From: Atrina japonica
Lineage: Eukaryota > Mollusca > Bivalvia > Pterioida > Pinnidae
DNA: 64,000 bases
Assembly (NCBI GenBank): GCA_030159075.1
Contig: BROG01000027.1
Coordinates: 2,241,501 to 2,305,500, forward strand
Direction of reading: 5' to 3'
Shown here: in pieces, positions 44,956 to 56,984 of the stretch
How the letters are laid out: every line of letters starts with the position of its first letter
How positions within the stretch are numbered: the first letter of the stretch is position 1
Notes under the pieces: model-generated
What the model saw: the letters and a program-made list of their open reading frames with translations, nothing else
Databases searched by the model: none
Told to the model about the DNA's origin: nothing
Made by a program: the position numbers and the translations under genes

Positions 44956-46335
44956 GATGGTTAAGGGTGAGGATGTCGATAGTTTTCAAGAAGCTTAACC
45001 ACTTTTGAAATGTTGTTCTCAAGATGACCCCTAGGTATTATTTTCTTTTTGCTATGTACCGACAAACATACCATTACACAGGAATATGATATGAATTAAT
45101 ACATAATTAGGTATTGGATATCAATAGGTATCTAACCACTTCTAAAAGGATTTGGGACCAGTATAACATCCAGGGATTTCTGTTAAGCGCCAATAAACGT
45201 TCTGTTAAAGAAGAAACACTAAAGTACATGTACATGGTTTTGGGCGGGCGTCTAAAAAGTTTTCAATATATTATTAGTAACAATCATACAAAAAAGTGGC
45301 ATCCCATTTGCAGATTTATGATAAATATTCATATTTATCTGTTGTGTATAATTATGTATACTGCGCTGTAACAATATAGCTTAACATGTGAAATAGATTG
45401 ATAAATTATATTTTTTCTAGGTGTTACGTACCGACTTCAGTTCCACGTGTATGTGTTTTATTAACCCAATAGTGATCCGACCGGAGGTGAACCAACGATT
45501 GCTAACAGGAATATTCTACCTGACTCCAATAGTACTCGGCTATTGACCGATTTATACGATTGTATATTGCCCGCACAACACAATTCTATAATTACTGCTC
45601 GTCCCTCACATTCAGTCTTGTTCATTTGTTGTAACATCGTGTATGGCATTGCTTTCTACAGGTAAAACATCACCATACTTACTATGTCTATCACAAAATA
45701 TAATGATATGTTGATATGTACTGTAACATGACTCTTAACCAAACATATTACTCATCTTTTTATCCTTCACAGTTGAAATATCTACAAATTCTGACACTTT
45801 GTACCGATACAACATGAGTCACAGCTACATGTACTATTAAACACGGTTTCAATATCTATTTCTAAAACTGCTATCTAAAATCACATTTTACAGCTTCATT
45901 GCTATATTGTCTTCTGTAATTGTTTCCGTATCAATATTAAGGGACGTGATTTATCCAACACAATTACCTGGTGTAACTATAGAAATAGACTTATCCACAT
46001 GGTTTCATTAATCAGTCGGAAGAAAGCTATTTGTCTTTTTTATTATTATAAAATAAAGACAGCAAATTTGAGCATGTATTTTGGAGTAACTACCGCTGTC
46101 ATAATTTACTTGCGAACTTCCTGGGTGACAGGTAAACCCAACAAGCCTTAGCCATCACCAATTCATAATTTGAAATACAACTCATCTTAAAGTCTATATG
46201 GACATATGGTATCTGTATCTTTATCGTCTCAAGATGCATATCATCATCAGGTCCTCTCATCTATAGGTCAATATCTTCCTTGGTTATATTTATCGCCCTA
46301 AGGTTCATAGCATCCCTAGGTATCTTTGTCGTGTT
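44956..46335. other. Non-coding stretch, nothing recognised
   Basis: No recognised gene. 45420-45660 is locally less AT-rich (gttccacgtgta, gtgatccgaccggaggtgaa) but no exon can be supported. Confidence 0.4.
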
Positions 46336-46337
46336 AA

Positions 46338-46340
46338 GAT

Positions 46341-46376
<36 letters not shown>

Positions 46377-46377
46377 G
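46338..46377. repeat. (ATC)n microsatellite
   Basis: About 12 ATC units within a wider region of TATC- and CATC-rich text (46215-46470). Confidence 0.9.
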
Positions 46378-46479
46378 TCTCTGTATCGTCGTAGGGTCCA
46401 TACATCAGGTTTCTGAAGCTGCATCGTCTGTAGGTCAATATCACTATCGTGCCTCTGTATCTTTATCATCTGTACGTCA

Positions 46480-46599
46480 ATATTGTCATTTGCTTACTTT
46501 TAAATTGAAGATAAATTCAAAAGTGAGCACATGACTACTAGTAGTCATGTGCTCATTTTTGAATTTATCTTTAATTTAAAAGTAAGCAAATGACAATAT
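46480..46599. repeat. 120-bp palindrome with no spacer
   Basis: Two 60-base arms meet at ACT|AGT (46539/46540). The left arm begins ATATTGTCATTTGCTTACTT and the right arm ends AAGTAAGCAAATGACAATAT. Only two positions fail Watson-Crick pairing, and both place G in the left arm opposite T in the right. A plus-strand RNA would therefore pair at all 60 positions with two G-U wobbles. It may be a full-palindrome MITE, a recent foldback, or a transcribed hairpin. Confidence 0.93.
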
Positions 46600-47460
46600 C
46601 ATCAAAGAATCTCTGCTTCTGTATCTCTATTATCAATGGTCCATATCACCGTTGTCATTAGGACCATATAAGCTAAATATGACATTATTTTAAAGATGGC
46701 ATTGAATGTAGGTTTATGGCAGAACTTAAAATTCTGATATGTTATCATAGAACTACATGTATCTTCAAATCAACGACTGCAATGTAAAATAAATATATGA
46801 ATATAAACAGCAATGTTCTTTACAGATTTTATACATAAGAAATGAAAATAAGTATATGGCAATACCAATATTGTCCTGTATTGATTTGATATTACTGATA
46901 CTTATTAGTTTAAAAATTAGTGAAGGGTTGAAAAATAAAAGAAAACCAAAATATCGGCGTTATCGTCAGTGTCAACATACACTAGGTCAGCATAGCCTCT
47001 TCTTCTTAAGCACTCAATTTCAAATGAAAATTTTATGATTTCAAAATGAATACTCAACTAAGTTTATGAGTTTAAGTTTAGATCATATAAAATTTATGTT
47101 AAAATAATATATTCTATCTATTTAGTGCCTTTATTAAAATGTGAATATATTTATTGATCACATGTTTATACCTTCCTAAAACTCCCACTTAAATAGCAAT
47201 GTACTTTTTTCACTTTTCGAAAAGAAACCAAGACGTTTAACTTGCTATTTCAAAATTTTTAATTGCAATGTGCATTGTAATAAAATGAATTTAGATAATT
47301 TACAAATATTTATAACGTAAAATAATAAAAACAAATTTGAGCTTGAGCTTTTTTTTGAAGTTGTCAATACTTGACAAGGCGTTCTTTCGCCAAAGGACTA
47401 TGTATGGTTTGGACCAAAAACGGACCCCGTCTCAAACTTTTTAATATTAGGTTAATGAGG
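46600..47460. other. Non-coding stretch, nothing recognised
   Basis: AT-rich with no recognised exon or repeat. The 60-codon reading at 46856-47038 has no motif. Confidence 0.45.
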
Positions 47461-47726
47461 TGCAGTGATGATCAGTGCTTTAAACAAACAGTGATATATC
47501 ATACCAGCAATCTAGTTAAATCTTGTTTAGAGGTCAAGTGCCAAGGTAATTCTTTAGCATGTGATCAATTTATCATTATCATAATTTGTATGAAAGGAAA
47601 TATCATTTCAATAGAAATAATTTATTAACTGTAGTTTTATTACCTTATTATTCTATTATGGTATTTCCAAAACGGAACCTTTCTCATATAGTGTAACTAT
47701 ATAGTCCGACATGTATCTACATAGGC
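47461..47726. repeat. Left copy of a duplicated segment beside the G-rich tract
   Basis: Starts tgcagtgatgatcagtgctt and ends gatgtggcgcgggg. Repeated at 50531-50808, with differences that are mainly single-base indels in short homopolymers plus G-rich insertions. This copy is the cleaner one. Confidence 0.9.
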
Positions 47727-48766
47727 GATGTGGCGCGGGGTGGGGGGGGACGTGGGGGTAGGGGGCTAGGGGGGGGGGTGGGGAGGGGGGGGGGTGGGGG
47801 GGTGGGGTGGGGGGGGGGTCGGGGCCGAGTGTGGGGGGGGGGGATTGGCGGGGGGGGGGGGGGGGGGGGGGCTATTAGGGGGGGGAGGTGGGGGGGGGTG
47901 GGGGGATGGCGGGCGAGGTGGGGGGGCGGGGTCTGGGGGGTGGGCGTGGTGTGGGGGGCGGGGGGACGGGGGGAGGGGGGGGGGCGGGGGGGGTGATCTG
48001 GGGGGGAGTTATGGGGGGGGTGTGGGAAGGCCGGGGGGCATTTTGTGTGGGGGGGGGGGGGGGGGGGGAGACCGGGGTGGAGGGGAAGGAGGGGGGGTGT
48101 GTGGGCGGGAGGGGGCGGGGGGGGGGCAGCAGGGGGCCCGGCGGTGGGGGCGGGGTACGTGGGGGGGGGGTCAGGTGGCGGGGGGGGGGGGGGGGGGGGG
48201 GGTGGGCGCAAGGGGAGGGGGGGGGGGGGGGAGGCGGGGGGCAAGGGATGGGGACGGGGCTGGGGGTGAAATGCCTGCAGGGTGGGGGCGGCCAGGGGGG
48301 TGCGGGACGGGGGGGGGGGGGGAGAGGGCGGGAGAGGCTGACGGGAGCCGGGCCGGAGGCAGGGGGGGGGGGGGCGGGGGGGGGGGGTGTGGTGGGGTGG
48401 AGAGCGAGAGGTGAAGGGGGGGGGAGGGGAGGGGTGGGGGGTCGGTTGGGGGAGGCCATGGCGGCGAGGGGGGGGGGTCGAGCGGGGGAGGGGGCGGCGG
48501 GTGTTGTCATTCGGGGGGGGGGGTGGATACGGGGTCCGTGGGGAGGGGTACTACAGGCGGGCGGAAGTACGGGGGGGGGGGGGGGGGGGTAGGGGGGGGG
48601 TGGGGCGTTGGGGGTGTGGCTAAGGGGGTTGGCCGGCGAGGGCGGGGGCCGCCTGGGCGTGGGGGGGGCGGGCGCCGCGGGCGGGGTGGTAGATAGTATG
48701 GGGAGTTATAGGGGCGGGGGTGTGGTGGGGAGCGGGGTCGGGAGCTGGGGCCACCGGAGCGAGCCA

Positions 48767-48799
<33 letters not shown>

Positions 48800-50530
48800 C
48801 TGGGGGGGAGGGGTATGGTTGGTGGCAAGGAGGGGGTGTGTGCGGGGGTGAGAGGGTGGGTTTAGCGACGGGGTGCGACGAGGAGGTGATGACGCAGGGC
48901 CGTCAGATGGTGAATACTGTGAGGGTGATGGGGTAACCAGTTGTATGTGAAAAAAATTATATTGAAAAGAACAAAAATAAAAAAAAGTAGCACAAAAAAA
49001 ACCCCCCCCCGGGGCCCGGCCCCCCCCCCCCCCCCCGCCCCCCCCCTCACCCCGCCCACCCCACCCCACCCCCGCCGCCCCCCACAATATATATTATTAC
49101 GAAGATAGGGGGGGATAGGGGACGGCGCTCGGGGACGGGGCTGGCATGACGGGACGAAGATAGATGGGGAGGTGGGGACAGGGGGGGGGGGAGAGAGAGC
49201 CGCGGCACGTTTGGAAGGGGGGAGGAGAGGGGGTGAGTGACTTGGGGGGAGGGGGTGGGTCGGTCGGGAGGGGTGGGGGGGGGGCGGGCGTGGCGGGCTC
49301 GGGTGGGGTGGTTCCGGGGCACGGGTCCTAGTCCTGGGTGGGGGAGCGGCATGGGGAGTGGGGGATTTTTGAGTTGAGTTGGTTGGTGTGGGGCCCAGGT
49401 TGGGGGGGGCGGAGAAGATGGGGCGGGGGAGGCGGAGGGGCGTTGCGGTGTTGGGCGCAGTGGTGGTGCGGGGGTCATGGAGGGGGGGGGGGGGAGAGGC
49501 ACGGGGAGGGGACGGGGGGGGGGGGGGGGGGGGGGGGGGTGGGGGGTGGGGGGTGGGGTAGGGTGCGGCTCGGCAGGGATATGGGGGGTGGTGGGGTCGG
49601 GAGGGCGGGGGGTAGTGCGTGAATGGGGGAGCGGGTGTGGACGGGCAGGGGGGCAGCCGTGGGGGGTGGTGGTGTCGGGGGTGTTTAGAACAGTGGGAGG
49701 GAGTTTATTTGGTAGGCAGGGGTGGGAGCGGGAGGCAGGCGGGGGGGATTAGGGGGGAGGAGGATGGGATGGGGAGAGGGAGGGGGGAGGATAGTGATCG
49801 GAGGAGGGGCGGGGTGGAGGGGATCGTACGGTGGAGGGGGGGGGGTGCGGGGAAGTCTCTTGCGATGGGGGGGGGGGGGCGGCGATCGGCAAGGGGGGGA
49901 CGAGGCGGGAGGGGGGGGGAAGTAGACAGAAACGGTGGCGCACCGAGGGGATAGGGCGCTCGGGGGGGGAGGGTGGAGAGGTCGGGGCGAGGAGGTAGGG
50001 GGCGCACGGGGGTGCGATGAGGGGATTAGCGCGGGGTACTCAGGCGGACTGCGGGAGGGGTCAGCGCGGGGTGTCCCCTAGTGGAGGTGGAGCGGGAGGG
50101 GGAGGGGGAGGAGGGGGGGGAGGGGCAGGTGGGGGGGACCCCGCTGTCGCGGTAGAAGGAGGTCGAGAGTGTTGTGGGGGCGGGGTGGACTAGTCGGGGG
50201 AAGGCGACAATAGAGCTCTAGGGGGGGGGCGGAGGGTGATGGGTTAGTGGGACGATATCGGGCGAAAGGAATAGGGGGGCTGGGCGTCTTATGAGGCAGC
50301 GAGGGGAGGTAGGACGCGCAATGGGGAGGAGGGGGAGTGGGCTTGCGGGAGGGCGGGGTTGGAGGGGGCGGGGAGGAGGCAGGGAGGTCGGTGGGAATGG
50401 GAGGTCTCCCGGGGGTTTGTAAGATTGCTCGGGTGAGGGTCGCGCTGTGGGGTGGGGGGGTCGGGAGGAGTGGGGGGGGTGGCGACGTAACCGTTAGTAG
50501 GAGAGGATATTGTCGCGGGGGGGAGGGTGA
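47727..50530. repeat. Extreme G-rich low-complexity tract (probable artefact)
   Basis: About 2.8 kb of near-continuous G on the plus strand with scattered single A, T or C. It includes one normal-looking island at about 48865-48995 and a short strand-switched C-rich patch at about 49000-49082. The many glycine/arginine or proline-only readings on both strands follow from composition. Either a genuine G-rich satellite able to form quadruplexes, or low-quality long-read sequence. The flanking duplication favours artefact. Confidence 0.85.
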
Positions 50531-50808
50531 GGTGCAGTGATGATCAGTGCTTAAACAAACAGTGATATATCATACAGCAATCGGGAGGGAATAGTTTAAA
50601 TCTTGTTTAGAGGTCAAGTGCCAAGGTAATTCTTTAGCATGTGATCAATTTATCATTATCATAATTTGTATGAAAGGAAATATCATTTCAATAGAAATAT
50701 TTATTAACTGTAGTTTTAGCGGGGGGTGGGGGGGTTTACCTTATTATTCTATTATGGTATTTCCAAAACGGAACCTTTCTCATTTAGTGTAACTATATAG
50801 TTCGACAT
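50531..50808. repeat. Right copy of the duplicated segment, with G-rich interruptions
   Basis: Matches 47461-47726, but carries gggaggga inserted after cagcaatc and a GCGGGGGGTGGGGGGG run inserted after gtagtttta. It also shows one-base losses or gains in short homopolymers. Two substitutions are seen near the end. Confidence 0.9.
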
Positions 50809-50955
50809 GTGGCGCGGGGGGGGCAGGAGGGTTGGGGGGGGGGGCGCCGGGGGGGGGGGGGGGGTTGGGGGGGGGGGGGGGGGGGGGATCTACAGGGGGC
50901 GGGGGGGGGGGGGGGTGGGGGGGGGGGGGTGGGGAACTGGGGGGGGGGAGGCACT
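50809..50955. repeat. Second G-rich tract
   Basis: About 145 bp of almost pure G, ending at ggaggcactttcacgaaaga where normal sequence resumes. Confidence 0.9.
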
Positions 50956-51261
50956 TTCACGAAAGATCGTAACTTAACGTGTACACGTAAATCTAGACTA
51001 AAGTCTCAAATGAGTTTCATTAAAGGTCGTATCTTTCTTCCTACGATAAAATTTACGTCTGAGGTTACGTCTGCTACAAACTACTGCTAATTTCACACGT
51101 GACTTAGTGTAGGTTAAAGAGTAAGCATATGTTATGACCTTCTGTTATACTGAGACAACGTACTCGTAAATAAAGTAGTATTTTACTAATTTTTATCTCC
51201 AACATTTTTGACAATGTTCTTTGCAGGGTTCAAAATATTTGCTTCCAATATGTTAAGATTT

Positions 51262-51398
51262 ATTATTTGGCCTTGTCTGATACCACTTCCTGTATAGAAA
51301 ATCGGATTAAAATTGGAGCTCAGCTGATGAAATCTAATTGACAGAAACGATCGTCTTGAACATTATAACGTTGGTATTATGTTTATAATATTTAAGAC
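51262..51398 (+). repeat. Dispersed element of about 135 bp, copy 1
   Basis: atttattatttggccttgtc, tgataccacttcctgtatag, agctcagctgatgaaatcta, and cattataacgttggtattat, then gtttataatatt match the complement of 53397-53520. Confidence 0.8.
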
Positions 51399-53290
51399 GA
51401 TTTGTGAGCTCCTTATCAAGGGTGTAGTGTAGCTTTGGTGTCAATACTAGTATACCGAGGCAGGGGAGCCAGAAAAATGAATGTTACACAAAATGATGAT
51501 GTTGTATTGGTCTTATTTCAATATTCATACGATGTTTTGTTGCTTTAATGGAAGCTCTGTCAATGCTTATATTAACTAAAAAAACCCATGAAGAATGTCC
51601 ATGTACAGGATTTTATGTTACTTTTTAAGTCAAGATAATTATTCTTACTTAATCATCCGATACACGAGTTATTACCCTACACAAAATTTCTATTTTGTAT
51701 TGTTGTATTGTTTAAGACCAGTCCATTATGGTCTAAAGGGTTGAAAGGGGTAACGGTAACAATAATTAATCTCTATCTAGCATAGTATAGTCTAAGAGCC
51801 TTTGACCCTCTGGTCAATTAGCATACAATATACATGTAAACAAATACATTGATATATACAATACAAATGAATACAATAAATTCTTATTGAATATAGTAAT
51901 CAAGTGAGTGACAATAGATGGACGTTAAAATCGGAGAAAAGACAGAAGATTGACATTGTAAACTTTCATCTGTGCAGATCCTCACTTCAATGCGTTAATG
52001 AAATACTAGTTTGCTAAATTGGTTAACATTTTTTCTTTAAGTTAATAGTAACTGAACTAACTTAAACATTTACGAATTCAATTAATATTACCTTTTTATA
52101 AACATAACATGTAAATTACGATATTGTGTAGACACTAAAATAAAAAGAAACATCGTAATCAATGTAATCAATCGTAATCAATGTCAGTAATGGAACAACA
52201 ACGACACAGTCTTCGTTCACAAGGTCAGTTTAATTTGTATCAACTCCCTTCAATCAGAAGATTATGTGTGGACATTCAGGATTCTGCTAAAAAATACTAT
52301 AGGAGTGTCGTGTAAGAAATTGTAACACGGATTGTATCAGGTATGTATCGATACAAACGACATTTTGAACACTTGCAAAATAACTTTGCATATCTTGATT
52401 AAAAATGTCAGTAAACTGTTAATCGAGTTTTACAGATAAAGACGCTTTACGGTTTGTAACAAATTGTTGTAACCATACATAACCAAGACCTACACAAAAC
52501 GTTACGACATATACTTAAATAACTCAACCAATGAACATCAGTATCCAATTTTTAACACGTATTATCATAGTTCGATCTATGAATACATTTTTCAATGTCT
52601 AAAGGTTTAGTCCAGTATTTCAAAATAGAATTTTTACGAAATATAATCAGTGGATATCTACCATATCTTTACTTGAAAGTTGTCCCCATCACTCAAAAAT
52701 GATAAAATCATGTCATTGAGTATTTTAATGACATACATAAAGTCATAATTATAATGTACAAAATAAGACTATACTTGTAAGTTACTAGTAATAGAGATCA
52801 AGTATAAATTATTTTCTTTTTTACACAGAGCAATGAGGAAACATTTCACTTCCTTGTGTAACTTCCTCTGTAATATGATATAATAATGTATTCTGCTAAC
52901 GTTTGCAACGCTTAAGAAACGACGCATATGAGATCAAAGTAAGTTATCGAATTTCAAATGCTAAGTAACTTTTTCATTTTTACATTGTAGATAGTCAATA
53001 TCAATAGTTGCCTGATATCGGTGTAGAGAGTAAGATATCATACAGAAAAAAGGTTGTTAAATGTCTGAAGTGAGGGCCACAGCTAGTTCCCCCCTTTTAC
53101 CAAGACGCTTCTAAATAGTGTCTGCTTGTATGAATAGAGGAACATGTCCGCTATAAAGGGTCATTTTCATGTCCACAGGAATGCCGATTAGTAAAAAAAA
53201 AGTCTTGGTCTTCAAATTTTGTATTATATTTTTTCTCTATCTACCTTAGAGTACTTGTGAATTGAATTAAATTGATTGTCATACAAAATG

Positions 53291-53293
<3 letters not shown>
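51399..53293. other. Non-coding stretch between inverted copies
   Basis: AT-rich, nothing recognised. A short duplication (atcgtaatcaatgtaatcaa) lies near 52150-52185. Confidence 0.45.

Positions 53294-53373
<80 letters not shown>
53294..53373. repeat. (TA)n microsatellite, about 39 units
   Basis: Uninterrupted TA dinucleotides. Confidence 0.97.
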
Positions 53374-53375
<2 letters not shown>

Positions 53376-53396
53376 GTACTCTAGTCTCCTGCTATA

Positions 53397-53520
53397 ATAT
53401 TATAAACATAATACCAAAGTTATAATGCTCAAGACGACCAGACTTCATCAGTTAAGCTACAATTTTTAATAGTTTTTCTAAAGAGAAAGTGGTATCAGAT
53501 AAGGCCAAATAATATATCTA
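53397..53520 (-). repeat. Dispersed element of about 135 bp, copy 2 (inverted)
   Basis: The complement of 51262-51398 at roughly three-quarters identity, with a 12-base or so deletion in the middle. The outward flanks do not match. Confidence 0.8.
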
Positions 53521-53943
53521 AACGCATAGCCAAAATCCGTCTAAGAGTAACTGACTATCTTAGCTTTAGAAGATTTTAGATTTTTAAATGGTGTTATGAG
53601 TAACAAATATTACTTTAGTATAAGATTATCAGCTGGTAACGAAATACCAGGTACCAGGTTTATGTATACCCCTATAATCTGAGATACTCATTGGCAAAGA
53701 CTGGACACGTGAAGACGGTATATATACCTGGTTCCACGGGAAGAATATGTCTTATTTGACGTCACAATGTAAATCTAATGCGTCACAGATTAATGATGTC
53801 AGTATTGTACGGTTCATTGAAGCATGGGTCTTATAAAATGCTTTTATACGCTGTTGTGTTTTTATGATACACCATTTTTGAAATGTGAGAAAACCTTACA
53901 AAAAGGGCAGTCGTACAGATATAAATCTTACAGTCTTTATAAT

Positions 53944-53944
<1 letters not shown>

Positions 53945-54024
<80 letters not shown>
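53945..54024. repeat. (CA)n(TA)n microsatellite
   Basis: About 24 CA units, then about 16 TA units. The TA run is the target of the Tc1/mariner insertion and resumes at 55471. Confidence 0.95.
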
Positions 54025-54025
<1 letters not shown>

Positions 54026-55470
54026 TAGCGGAAAAAGAAAATGTGAATACTTAAATGCTAGATATAATTATAAAAAGTATACTTTGATCGCTCTTTACTC
54101 TTAATGCATAGATCAATATATACTAAACGCGTGTTTGATTTCTCAATTTGTTAAATATCGCGTTCGATTCGCCTCGATGGCCACAGCACGTTTTACTGGA
54201 GTTTCGAGCCTAAACGACACGTGGTTAGTAATCGATTTGAGTTTCTTGTATTCATTGACAGCATTTAATGTATTGAAACAGAAAAACATTGGGTTTTGAA
54301 ATAAAATTTTGATTGAGAGATGCCACGCATGATTGAAAATTATAGTTTGCGTGCTTTTGAGATGCTAGAAGCCGGGATGTCTCAAAGCAATGTGGCAAGG
54401 CAGTTTGGAATTTATATTAATATTGCAAATGCTTTATGGAGACGATATCAGCAAGCTGGCACCATTCGGGATCACCCACGATCAGGATGCCTGCGCATGA
54501 CATCACGTCGGCAGATACGTATATACGGACGTCATAATCGGCTTCTTTAACCGCTAGAAGCATCCCTGGGCATCGACGGTTTAGTCCTCGTACCATAAGG
54601 TACAGATTGTGTGAGACCAACATCCGTCCTTGACGTCCTGCTATCCGTCCTGTTCTATTCTGCAAGGTTAGCGTGGTGTAGGAGGCATCGTCGTTTCAAT
54701 AACAGAGATTGGGCGGAAGTTCTGTTTACGATAGACGGGCGTGTTCAGGTTAACCGTCGTTCTAGAAACCGTTACATTGACGCCTGCGTTATTCAGCGCC
54801 GCCAATTCGGCGGAGGGAGCGTTATGATCTGGGTGGAATTACAACACATGGAAGGACCCCCTTTGGTGAAAGTAGAGGGCAATTTAACCGGCGTACGATA
54901 CAGTGATGTGATTGTACATCAGCACGTCATTCCATTCATTCACAACAACCAGCGTAACGTCATTCTGCAGCAGAATAACGCACGACCGCACACCACATGC
55001 GTTGTTAGTGACTATCTACAGCAGCAAAAAGTGAATGTGCTACCCTTTCCTGCGATGTCATTGGATTTTTTCGCCTACAGAACATGTTTTGGATGAAATG
55101 GAACGAAGTCTACTTCAAGAGCCAAAACCCCCTGCTACGTTGGACACTTTGCGTCGTTCTCTATTGCGCATATGGCGGAACACTGCCCAGGCATTTCTGC
55201 ATAACCTGATTCGTTCAATGTGTTGTAGGTTTGAAGAATGCATCGGTGCAAATGGCGGTCATACACGCTATTAAACTTGTGAAACTTTTTTGCGCCCCCT
55301 TACTTTCAGTGGCTGTTCGCATCAACCATAATGGACATAATCCGTGATTTGATGTTTGAATTGAAAGACAATGCATTATATTAAATAATGATATACATAT
55401 TACAATATAGTATTTTGTACATGAATCTATTAATGAAATTACTGAACTACACAGATTTTTTTCCCGCTAG
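54025..55470 (+). mobile_element. Tc1/mariner transposon, inactive (about 1.45 kb)
   Basis: The left end ACTAGCGGAAAAAGAAAATG and the complement of the right end ACTAGCGGGAAAAAAATCTG form imperfect TIRs of about 20-25 bp. TA repeats flank both sides, as expected for TA-target integration. The transposase remnant occupies 54320-55274 on the plus strand. Confidence 0.9.
54320..55274 (+). pseudogene. Tc1/mariner transposase pseudogene
   Basis: Encoded a cut-and-paste DDE transposase. The N-terminal helix-turn-helix part is open at 54320-54549 (FEMLEAGMSQSNVARQFG, then LWRRYQQAGTIRDHPRSG). The catalytic part is mostly at 54611-55096 (RLAWCRRHRRFNNRDW, GGGSVMIW, NNARPHTT, LPFPAMSLDF), and the C-terminal part is in a third frame at 55035-55274 (EHVLDEMERSLLQ). 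Defects: at least two frameshifts; the usual FTDESRF-type segment with the first catalytic aspartate is deleted (VLFT joins directly to IDGRVQV); the second aspartate is replaced by asparagine (QQNNARPHT). The final glutamate survives only out of frame. Confidence 0.93.
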
Positions 55471-55509
55471 TATATATATAAATATATATATATATAACAA
55501 AGTATTAAT

Positions 55510-55645
55510 CTACATGATGTCCAAGAGCCAAATTTACAAACCTGGTGAACACTGGACAAACACGGACCTTAGAAAATCCAGAGGTAGGGTCAGGTGTCAT
55601 GGAGCATCCCATGTGGACAGGTCACACCCACAAATGAAATAAGTG
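55510..55645 (+). mobile_element. Family K dispersed repeat, copy 1
   Basis: aatttacaaacctggtgaac, actggacaaacacgg, gaaaatccagaggtagggtc, aggtgtcatgga, gcatcccatgtggacaggtc, acacccac. The second half matches the complement of 58983-59080. No ORF. Confidence 0.65.
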
Positions 55646-56574
55646 AGGAATAAAACCTCATAACAATTGGCACAGACCTTATCTTTGTTGACATGGGGTA
55701 AGTTCATTGTACAGTTGAAGGCCATCACAATGTCAATGATGGGCTTTGTCACAAATCACATTTACTCCGCTATAATGACTTGACATTTTTTCTATTTTGT
55801 ACATTGTCATGACATCTGTAAGAAAATGCAGTTCAATGTTGTCCAGTATACCTGACGTTGTTTACAGTACAGGTAGGTGAATTTGTTATGCACACTTACG
55901 TGTATCTAATACAATGATGGTCAGCAGAATTAAGTCTATGGTTTTCTTATATTGTTAATTTCGAATGTTAAGATCATATGTTTAAAATAGTTGAGCCCAA
56001 ATACCCCATCTGCAGTAACCCACGCAAAAGACGCCAATTGTATTTCATTTCATGTTCGTGAACTTCGTATCCCTCAAATACAATACTATCGGGCATTTCA
56101 TCACCGGTGACGTTTTCATCGTTGAAAATGAAAACCTTAAAAGTCTTATTTTTAGTTATTTTTAGAAGTCCAAAATATCATGAAGCTCGTTCTTTTAATT
56201 GGCGACTTCTTCAGCTTATTAAAAATCTTAATAAATACTTTAGTAAAAGATATCATTTCTGAATATATATACAATTTGTATATAAAAAATAGGAGGAAAG
56301 AAGTTATTTTTCCATATACAAAATAATAAAATGGAAAAACAAATCAGATGTAGATTTTGTATTGTATTATGAATTGGTACACCAATGTACAAAGGACACA
56401 AGGATTAACTAATTTTATACAGAATTTTACATCACATTCTTACAACAAATACATCTCTTTTAAAACTAAATCATACAGATTCAGAAAACTTTACTATTGT
56501 AATAATGAACCTGAAAACATCAGTCCAACACCAACCTTAAACAGAACTTGATATAAAAAAAGACGATGTAATAT
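55646..56574. other. Non-coding stretch, nothing recognised
   Basis: No supported gene. The 64-codon reading at 56357-56551 lies just upstream of the retroelement remnant and might be its decayed 5' portion, but it has no motif to prove it. Confidence 0.4.
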
Positions 56575-56579
56575 TACAT

Positions 56580-56965
56580 GTACATGTATATATGTAGTGT
56601 TCGGAAATCGTGTCTTTCAGCAAACCGTCGGTATTCCAATGGGAACCAATTGTGCCCCTTAACAGCCAGCCTGTTCCTTTATTCATAAGAAGCAGACTTC
56701 ATTCAGACGCTTTTGGATCAAAGGAATAAAAAGTTAGGTTTGGTTTTTAATTTTGCATTTAGATATATCGACGGCGTTTTGTCATTTAATAGTGATAATT
56801 TGCAAACGTGTGAATGCGATATCCTAACTAACTAGAAATCCAAGACACCAAATATCTAATAAATACACTTTCTACTCGGACATTTTACTTACTATGGCCA
56901 TAGATGTGGAATGTACAACCAATCTATACGACAAATGTAATGATTTTGGCTTTAACCCATACAAT
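56580..56965 (+). pseudogene. Reverse transcriptase remnant, Penelope-like type
   Basis: Pieces in shifting frames read VFGNRVFQQTVGIPMGTNCA, then ADFIQ-like and FNFAFRYIDGVLSF, then EIQDTK and NLYDKCNDFGF. The Q..GIPMG and YIDD-box arrangement is that of Penelope-like or related RTs rather than LINEs. The catalytic YIDD reads YIDG, and stops or shifts break the frame several times. Dead copy. The exact clade is not determined. Confidence 0.72.
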
Positions 56966-56984
56966 AGATAAAATAGCACAGAAG

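Noticed and set aside
47717..50007. Proline-rich and glycine-rich ORFs of up to 234 codons on both strands
   Set aside because: Pure product of the G-rich tract, which is probably not even real sequence.
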